Part shown: piece after piece, positions 56,183 through 64,000 of the stretch | Numbering within the stretch: position 1 is the first letter of the stretch | Layout: each line of letters starts with the position of its first letter | NCBI GenBank assembly: GCA_019925095.2 | Contig: CM034405.1 | Coordinates: forward strand, 14,037,401-14,101,400 | Origin: Dendrolimus kikuchii | Lineage: Eukaryota; Arthropoda; Insecta; Lepidoptera; Lasiocampidae | Length of the DNA stretch: 64,000 bases | Direction of reading: 5' to 3' | Notes under the pieces: generated by a model | The model's database searches: none | What the model saw: only the letters and a program-made list of their open reading frames with translations | What the model was told of the DNA's origin: nothing | Translations under genes and position numbers: made by a program

Positions 56183-56761
56183 GATATATCACAAAGGCTG
56201 CCGGTGCAGTTGCAGCAAGTACGTCCCAACTATCCGTTGGTACGAAATCCGCAGTTAAGTCCGCGAAGTCAAATGAAAACCAACAGCCTCCCGCTTCCCG
56301 TAATAAATATACAATCGGTGCCAAATACGCCAACAATGCATGCCAACACACCGATCCATCAAGTAATACGCACTAGCATGAACAGCCCCATGTCTCCCTT
56401 AAGCCTCAATGTAGGAAGTCCCATGTACTCCCTACCATCCAGTCCTAACAGCTACAGTCCGGCAATGAGCCCAGCGCATAGGGAGCGCGTAATGAGCCCA
56501 TACACGCCGCAATCGATGTCACCGGTGGGGAAGTTCCATCAAGTCTACAGTCCAGGTAGGTTGCTGTCCCCGGTTGGAGTGATACAGGGTTGCGACCCGT
56601 ACCTCAACAAGATGCAGCCGAGCCCAGGCTTCCCCCTGCAGACTTCGGACATGCTCCTGGACCCGAACATGTCTCTGACTTCAACGGACTTCTGGAACGA
56701 GTCCGATATGATGCAGACGAGCGATTTGCTGACGGCTTTCGATGATGTCAAATTAGCTTAA
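56183..56761 (+). CDS. sima: Distal alternative C-terminal exon of HIF-1alpha
   Basis: Acceptor TTTCTGCATTACAG|GAT, then 192 codons to TAA. It starts in phase 0, matching the internal donor at 43,755. The protein piece begins DISQRLPVQLQQVRPNYPLV and continues as a Ser/Pro/Met-rich activation-type sequence with many SP sites (SPMSPLSLNVGSPMYSLPSS). It ends TSTDFWNESDMMQ and SDLLTAFDDVKLA. The last part resembles the end of vertebrate HIF-1alpha (ELLRALDQVN) in spacing of Leu-Leu, Ala and Asp-x-Val; the CEVNA asparagine site is not evident. There could be unseen exons in between. The alternative is the last exon of an unrelated gene; phase, strand, distance and the terminal motif favour HIF. 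Confidence 0.7.
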   Translation, partial: DISQRLPVQLQQVRPNYPLVRNPQLSPRSQMKTNSLPLPVINIQSVPNTPTMHANTPIHQVIRTSMNSPMSPLSLNVGSPMYSLPSSPNSYSPAMSPAHRERVMSPYTPQSMSPVGKFHQVYSPGRLLSPVGVIQGCDPYLNKMQPSPGFPLQTSDMLLDPNMSLTSTDFWNESDMMQTSDLLTAFDDVKLA

Positions 56762-57092
56762 GACTAGATGTAAGTACGAGAAAATGATGAGTGGTTTCTA
56801 TTGAAACGATCGTTGTGGAACCTTCAAAACTGCCACCTGAAGCATTTATATAAATGTTGCTTGATTCTCTACTGGTCAATAATACACAAAGATATTCCTC
56901 TCGGAGTACATTCGGATTTAATCGTAATTATATTCGTCCATTATCACTGGAAATCACTCGAATGAATGCAGGGTCCGAATGAAATACAATATTAAGGATT
57001 CCAAGCGAATATCTCACTCTAACGAAAGTTCATGTGACAATATATAGTAAGAAATCTATATTTTAACATTTAATGGTAGAAATATGTTACTT

Positions 57093-57098
57093 AATAAA
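57093..57098 (+). promoter_or_regulatory. AATAAA polyadenylation signal candidate (distal isoform)
   Basis: First canonical hexamer after the TAA of the distal exon, about 330 bases into the presumed 3' UTR. Later hexamers also exist, for example at 61,609. Confidence 0.35.
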
Positions 57099-57550
57099 GA
57101 TCGTTTCCCTGGTTTATTAGTAAGAACGGAACGTAGACTGTAGACGACTGGGGAACGTTCTTATAGCAGTGTCTGATTATGTTTTATAAATCGAAATACA
57201 ACAATACTTGAAAGGAAATCTTGATTAGTTGCTGGCTTACACATATTAAATACGTAAGTAGATAAGTACGTTTTAAGTAAATTTTAAGTGCAACTTAAGT
57301 CGTTTACATGCATTAGGTCATTTAAATTTTACCTACATATATTGACGTAATACGTGTGAACCATAAACTTTATTCAATAGACAGAGCAATTTTAAATTTA
57401 AACTACACATAATTATCGTATTAAAAATTGAAACGACTTGAAAATTCGTTAAAATATATTTCTTTATAATGTAGCTTATTCAATGCAATTAACGTTACAG
57501 TTTATGATATAAAAAAACTAAGTCAACGCCAAAGTTGATATTCATGATAA

Positions 57551-57805
57551 ATGCCACTCTCGTATAATCTATACGCAGACAACGTTCGTCTTGTGGCTCA
57601 CAACGCTCAAAATGCTCCTTCAGCCGTTTCACATAGCGACCACGGTTATTATAGTCGCTGCGAAAGTGTCACTAATGACGTCATAATTTTCACTCACCCA
57701 GCGCTCACAACAACTCATGTCAAGAGATGCGTCGAAGTGGGCGTTGACCACAGAACATTATATCTCTCTATTGAGACGTTGACCAAGGCGCCATTTTCAA
57801 ATTAA
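57551..57805 (+). other. GC-richer block with CRE, coding status unclear
   Basis: An 84-codon open frame (MPLSYNLYADNVRLVAHNAQ...) in a locally balanced-composition stretch, with TGACGTCA at 57,676-57,683. No protein similarity recognised. It may be part of the distal 3' UTR, a conserved regulatory element or a decayed repeat. Confidence 0.25.
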
Positions 57806-58204
57806 CCATACATAAACCAATTACATTTCTGTATTAATGACATCAACACTTCATAATCCATTCCACTTGGGTTTATGATTGTAACGTCCACAAGCAAGTG
57901 GAACGGTAAAAATCGCGACCATGAGCTCCAAGTGGAACGCGGTCATAGTCGTATCATATCTAGTCAAGATTTCCTTTCAAGCGTTCACAGGTACTCAAGT
58001 TAAAGTACTAAAAGCATGCTAATTTGCATGGAATCCTGAGTGATGCAACGATGTGACTTAGAAAAGATGTTATATGTTTTTATGTGAATGAATATGTATA
58101 CTTACCACGTGCGTGGTATATAGTTAAGCACACTTTCATTACCTACATGTAAATAAGTATGGTTGTATGATAGATAGTGCTTAAATTTAAGGATATAGGC
58201 TAAA

Positions 58205-58425
58205 GTATACCATTGTTGACACCCCACCCAATGATTGGCCCCCAGTCAATGTATACAAGCTATTAAATTCTTTTAATATTTTTTATTTTGTAGCCATACA
58301 ATAATATTTTTATTATCATTGTATAGCTTACAAAATAAATAAAAAAATATTAAGATTTCTTAATGTTTTAAATAAATAAACAAGCTGCTAATCATTGTAC
58401 TGGGATACCAACAATTGTGTCGACT
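58205..58425. repeat. Palindromic MITE family, copy B
   Basis: Left end GTATACCATTGTTGACACC and right end TACTGGGATACCAACAATTGTG are imperfect inverted repeats. The centre is an AT-rich palindrome (GTAGCCATACAATAATATTT / ATTGTATAGCTTACAAAATA). Confidence 0.65.
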
Positions 58426-59855
58426 CCCCTAAATATTAAAATGCGTAATATCAAGACAGATTTAAAGGATGGATACGGTGGATTTTTATATCAATTTACA
58501 TATTATCATTACTCCTCCATCTGCTGCACTCAGAGACGGATAATGGTTAATTAACTGTAAATTTAATTAAACGATTGAATTATGTGTTTTCGTATTTTAT
58601 TCAAATATATATTTTGCACTATAGTACAAAAAATGGCCAAGTATCTGTCATTCCATGTACAGTGGAACATTCTGTAGGAATAACAAACACCCACGGTTTT
58701 GAGAGTTGCTACGTAATCCTAAAAAAGTATTTTATTAATTTAATCTAAAATACCATATATCTCAAAAATGAATGATCTGATCTCGTGTAAACCAAGTTTT
58801 GGTTTTATGGCGAATTCATTACATCATTTATTTAATGTCTCCCTCTCCTGACGAAAACGTATATGTTCGTTGCTTACAGTTATAACACAGTGTAATGTTT
58901 TTACTGCTAATTATGTCTATTTCTAAACATGTTACCCTTAAACTTACTATATTCTATCTGACATAAAATCTATCTATTTATGTATCTACTTCTACATACT
59001 GAAACTTTTCTACACTATTATTATATCTCCATTCTCCATACCTAATTTCCTTATACTAATTTTATTTCCTATTTCTCTACAGGTTTTATTTTCCAGTTTT
59101 AGATTTCTTAGCACTAGGTATAATTTTATTTATTACTACACTACACTTACATTTTAACTCTTGTGATATATATTCTAATATATATATATATATGTACATA
59201 CAAGACTTAGATTATTCTTATTATTATCATTACATCATTGTATAATAACGTTTTCGTATACACAAGACTTTAATTGATATTTGAGTTAATTACCATTTAA
59301 AATCCTTGATTGCAGTTAAAGTTACATTCTGAAATCCGTCAATTAGATTATCTACGTTGTACGCCGTAAAATATTTATATTTTTTATACATTACTGTAAA
59401 ATCGTGTTTGAATATGCATTGTAGTATAAAAAGTACCACAGTTAAACAGAAAATAAGTAATTGTATGTCTTCCAAATTTTATATTTATATATTATAATGA
59501 ATTATAAATATTTCTTGTTTTTCTGTTTCTCTGCTTGAAATTTACTGTTAGCTTAATATATACGAAAATTATACATTTTAGCTTAAGAATAAAATATAGT
59601 TCACACTAAAGTATACGTCATACACTTTTCATACGAAGTCCAACATTGCGCTGCCTTCTTAAATGCATTAGGAAAAGCCTCAAAATTTGGCATGAACTAT
59701 GATGGTACCTACTTTAATATTACATTCAATATGATAGAATCAATAGTAATTTATAATTGTGTTACAACAAATAAATTTTATCATATTTAAAGGGATTCAT
59801 ATATGATGCCGATCAAGAACCGTTGTATGAGTCAACATTTTTATGTAGAGTAAAT

Positions 59856-60062
59856 TGTAGCATTGTTGGCACTACACCCAGCGATTGGCATCCAATCAAT
59901 TTATTCATGGTATTAAGAAATCTTATATTTTTTATTTTGTAGCTATACAATAATATTATTATTATTATCATTTTATGACTACAATATAATAAGATATCTT
60001 AACATCTCAATAAATTAATAGAGTGCCAGCTATTAGAAAGAAGTGCCGACAATGGTATAGCT
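59856..60062. repeat. Palindromic MITE family, copy C
   Basis: Left GTAGCATTGTTGGCACTAC, CAGCGATTGGCATCCAATCA; right GAGTGCCAGCTATTAG, AGTGCCGACAATGGTATAG. Same centre type (TTTTGTAGCTATACAATAAT). Confidence 0.7.
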
Positions 60063-60905
60063 TCTCCCAAATTGTTTTATAACGCATTAGCAAGTGTGTC
60101 AAATATCAATTTGTAATAGCATGAGCCCGTGGTATGTTCCAAGTCATTCATTACATTTGTCAGTATATCTACACTTTATTTCTGTCTAGATTCACACGCA
60201 ACTTAATTTAGTGCTAGAAAGTTTATTAAAAAGAAATTTAACATGTAATCGTTTATTTCAGTGTAAAACTTTCATATTAATTGGCATTATATTCTATATT
60301 TTGTTAGTCGTATTAATTTCTCAAAGTCGATATAATTTAGTGAGGGGGTTTAATTAAGAAATAATTTATATTGATGTCACGATCAAAATTATATACTCAG
60401 TTAGTGTTAAGGCTATGATATTGTTAATATATTTTTATATCTTAAATATATATATTCATTTTTATAAGTATATAATTATGGATAGCTCCATTGCTCTATT
60501 ATATAACAATATTTTATTATTTTACCATGAGATAATAGGCCTTAACAAATTTGCTGTTTAATATATTGATGAATCAGAATAGAATACCTTAAATTTTGAA
60601 CATGATGATATTACACAAAAACAAGTGTTAGTTCTGTATATTAAATAATGTGGAAGTAAATTATAAGTTCAAAGTTATTTAAAATTAGTTGCTCATAACA
60701 TCTTTGTGGTATATGAAAATTATATTTACCAGAACAAGCAGCTTAAAAATCTCGTAACAAAACGCCACCTTAGGATTTATTTAGTTATTTCCACCTTATT
60801 TTTAAATAAATATACTATGTACAGAATTTCTTTTTAAATAATTGATGCATATGCAGCAAAAAATACAAAAAGAGAAATACAGAATGGTATTTATGTACCT
60901 AATTA

Positions 60906-61100
60906 ACTATACCATTGTTAGCACTTCCCCTTCTCTCAATGATTGTCACCTAATTTAAAACATTAAGAATTAATGTCATTTTTTTTTTGTCATACAAATA
61001 TGATAATAATAATATTATTGAATGGTTACAAAATAAAAATATATCTTCAATAAATTGACTGGGTGCCAACCATCAGGGTAGTGTCAACAATAGTATAGTT
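60906..61100. repeat. Palindromic MITE family, copy D
   Basis: Left ACTATACCATTGTTAGCACT; right TGGGTGCCAACCATCAGGGT, GTGTCAACAATAGTATAGTT. About 195 bp. Confidence 0.7.
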
Positions 61101-62150
61101 TCCTCATTTGATTAATTAAAAATTCTGAAATAAAAATTAATTATAAAATGTGACCATCTGACAAAACATATAGCACTGTCTGATATAAAACGTGAATATC
61201 GTTGTGTGCCTGGAATTTTTTCTGTTTAATTTAAACTACGTATGTTAAATAAATTTATATTGTTTACACTATCTCATTTACGTAATATCTATTTCTTTTT
61301 ATTAATAAATAGTTTCTATATTCACCCAGTGTGGTGTTCAATATCTTTAAAATGACCACACTCGAATAGTAATGTTATTTATTAACTATTTATTTCAATA
61401 TTCTTAGTACAAGCGAGGCTGTCAATTGTCAATTAATGTTTATACAATGAATATTGATCATTCATAAAAATATTATTGATCATTAGTCGCAATTGAATGT
61501 TGGTAAGTTGTGATGTCCTAAACATAGTTGTATAATAACATTGTTAGTGTTTTTTTTTATAAATAACGTAAATAACTGACAGTCCTGTCAATATAATGTA
61601 ATGTCGATAATAAACGAAATGAACCTGTCTCATTTTGGCTTATTATTGATTAATTTATAAACGCATAGGCTTCTAATTAATTCAAAAGTAACGATACATT
61701 CATGGAAATTTTTATCATACATAATACCATGTAAGAGGAATAAATGCTAAGGGATTAGAATCGCCCAATAAAAAACGAAACTCGTAACACACTGCAATCA
61801 CACTTTGTGCCAGAAGTCCATTCTTGTTTTATAGATGATCCTAGTTAGACTCCTGGAATATCGTTTGTTTTAGTAATATGAGGTAAACAATAAAAAAAAA
61901 GATTTATAAAAAGAACTTTTCAATTGAATTCTTCATTATATTTCTCACGAAGCGTACCCTGTTGCAATATTCCAGATTTTACCATTGCCCAACAGTGGGC
62001 ACGCAACATCAGAGTAGTTAAAAAGTTTTGCCGAAATTTCAGGTTTTAATACTTTCAATCGACGCGTCAATTTCACGAATTTCACAGCATTTAGATGCGA
62101 TCATAAATTTCAAAGTATAATGTGTTGTGAGTTCTGTATTGTACAGCAGA
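61101..62150. other. AT-rich, no gene seen
   Basis: An AATAAA at 61,609-61,614 is followed by a T/G-containing stretch and could end a long distal HIF 3' UTR. Otherwise nothing. Confidence 0.3.
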
Positions 62151-62154
62151 ATAC

Positions 62155-62197
62155 AGTACTATTATGAAAGTAGAATTTCTACTTCCATAATAGTACT
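62155..62197. repeat. 21-bp near-perfect hairpin
   Basis: AGTACTATTATGAAAGTAGAA (62,155-62,175) pairs at 20 of 21 positions with 62,177-62,197, with a single-base centre. Confidence 0.85.
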
Positions 62198-63840
62198 ACT
62201 AGTAATACAACGAACGATTATTATTTCACAATCTCATATATGTAGCTTAATTGAAAATTTTAATTGACAGTCTCTAAGTTCCTTTGGCCTTTTGTTACAA
62301 ACCTCACTAATACCGTGTTGCTTATATCTTACTATCCATTCTTTAACCTTACCATTTATTGGTAGAAAATTGATATTTATTGTGTGGAATATTTTAACCA
62401 ATTGTAAAGTAAATACATGGATAATAAGATATAGGAACTGGCCATAAGTATAAGCTGAAAACTAGGTGTTATATGAAACGTATATCACAAACATTTCGTT
62501 TGTTTACGCGTCGTACATATTAAGTACATATATCACTACCAAACTTTTTACTCATCCATTGAACATAATGCAATTTAGTTTTTCATTATTAAATTAAATC
62601 TCGTTAGCTTATAGTCCTACTTTTAAGAATAATTTTAAGTTTGGTTAGCTTTAGATTATTATGATTAAACTTTGGAAATGTTTCTATTTCATATTATTCA
62701 TAAAATAATTTTGGTAATTTGATTGGTATATCATATATACAGATAAAAAGTTTGGACGTATTTAAAAAGGTGCTAAAAATTAGTAGTATATTCATTTATG
62801 AGTGAATAATAAAATTATTTGTAACTGAAGTCCATTTATTTAATCCACCTCAAACTATAACCTCATTAGTTTAGCTATACAAAGATGCACTGCTTCTGAT
62901 TGTGTAGGAAAAATCTTAGTGAGTAGCCATCAATCTGAGGTGATGAATAAGCTTGGTAAATAAAGCTTGGTTCAGAATATGTGAATTGTGAAACAAATAA
63001 AAAGTCTATTCTTGTATTTACTGTCCATTAATTTGCTTTGATACTTGTTAAAATTTGACCCTCAATATTATTACAAGTAATGTCAATTTTCTACCAATAG
63101 TAATTAAATGAATGGACAGTATGTTATAGAAAATTCGGTTAAAATAATATTACATATTTTATATATGCATGATCATAATATTTTCTATATTCCTAATTTG
63201 AAAGCAATTTTTTATCTGTAGTTTGTTTCTGTTTTATTTTTATTAATATCAACGTCAAACTTATAAACAATTTTTAGTAAGAGTTATTGATTTATTAAAA
63301 TATTAATTTTAAGAATATTTTTGCGTCTTGCATTACATATGTAAGTGTTATTAAATGAAATGTACTGCCAATTCTCATCATTTAAACACGGTTATTTATA
63401 GTTATGATGTATCTTTGTTTGAATTTTTTTTTGAGAGTCCCCACTGTGCCATAGAAAGCATAGATTGTACTAGTAGTAACTTCAATCATTTCTCCTAAAT
63501 TACTTTGTATCTTTATCAAATATATTTTCTTACAAATCAAAACTTTATATAATTAAATGGAAATTATTCCAAAATCAGTTATGTAAATATAAGATCAGAT
63601 TGTTTTATATATATTTAGAAATTAAATTTTCTGTCATTGAAATGTAGTTTCATTTTCTCATAATAACTCCTGAGAATCAGTCTAATTAAAAATAGAGCAT
63701 TAATCGATGGTCGATTCTTTTATCTTACTTCACTCGCTTGCTTTACCATCAGTTAAAATTTGACATTACTTTTATGGAACTTATGTCAAATTTTAAGCCA
63801 CAGTAAGTAAAATAATAATGATTTGATAAGTATAAGCCAC
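62198..63840. other. AT-rich, no gene; one 14-bp hairpin
   Basis: TTAAAATTTGACAT (63,753-63,766) pairs with ATGTCAAATTTTAA (63,783-63,796) around a 16-base loop. No gene or recognised repeat. Confidence 0.4.
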
Positions 63841-63851
63841 ACAAATTGGTA

Positions 63852-64000
63852 ATGCGCCTGGCGGCCATGTTGGTGACGTCTGTACCGTTAGCAACGTTGC
63901 CCGATGCGTACGCGTATGGAGTCGTGGACTTTAGTACCTACCACGATCGTTTTTATTGTTGTTTTTTTGTTATATTGGTGTGTTTGCTGATTTTGTTGTT
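63852..64000 (+). other. GC-rich segment, possible start of next transcript, cut by window edge
   Basis: Open from ATG at 63,852 to the end of the window (MRLAAMLVTSVPLATLPDAY, then AYGVVDFSTYHDR and a hydrophobic run). Composition changes sharply at 63,855. The hydrophobic run comes from a T-rich stretch and may be meaningless. It could be a first exon or promoter; the evidence is weak. Confidence 0.25.

Noticed and set aside
56166..56376. Alternative frames at the start of the distal HIF exon (61 and 83 codons)
   Set aside because: Overlap the longer SP-rich frame that has the splice acceptor and matching phase.

Overview
The window reads as nuclear DNA of an insect, most likely a moth or butterfly. 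It is AT-rich, has short spliced exons with GT-AG junctions, and is crowded with Jockey LINEs, a BEL/Pao LTR element, RTE-like LINE remnants, SINE-like repeats and small inverted-repeat elements of types I associate with Lepidoptera. No bacterial or viral gene set is present. No search or alignment program was run; repeat family names come from recognition and by-eye comparison of copies inside the window.

Layout. 1-2.9 kb: AT-rich sequence with a possible terminal exon (701-789). 2.95-8.3 kb: a full-length Jockey-clade LINE on the minus strand with two intact ORFs and a 10-bp target-site duplication. 8.3-15.5 kb: older dispersed repeats, a long foldback, a solo-LTR-like repeat and a truncated tRNA-Tyr pseudogene. 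15.5-20.7 kb: a young BEL/Pao-type LTR element on the minus strand, with 481-bp LTRs differing at one position. Its single 1127-codon ORF keeps gag, zinc knuckle, protease and the C-terminal tail of Pol but has lost the RT, RNase H and integrase cores. 20.7-25 kb: another solo LTR, SINE-like repeats and a perfect 26-bp hairpin. 25.0-30.4 kb: a second, almost identical Jockey LINE with its own 12-bp target-site duplication and a one-base frameshift in ORF1. 30.4-42.5 kb: mostly featureless intron-like DNA with a few repeats and three GC-rich islands.

The host gene is at 42,544-43,829 (+): four exons of a hypoxia-inducible factor alpha subunit (insect sima/HIF-1alpha), covering the end of the PAS-B/PAC region, an LxxLAP oxygen-degradation motif, a diverged second degradation motif and a bipartite nuclear localisation signal. 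The last of these exons either reads through to a stop at 43,829 or can be spliced in phase from an internal CTG|GTGAGC donor. A 193-codon exon 12.4 kb downstream (56,183-56,761) is in the right phase and ends in a leucine/aspartate motif like the extreme C-terminus of animal HIF-alpha. I infer two alternative HIF C-termini. The bHLH, PAS-A and most PAS-B exons were not found and presumably lie left of the window, which would make the first 42.5 kb one very long intron.

The 12-kb region between the two HIF 3' ends and the 7 kb beyond the second contain further MITEs, a solo LTR, an RTE fragment, several near-perfect short hairpins and a cluster of RCGTG (hypoxia-response-like) cores about 350 bp upstream of the distal exon.
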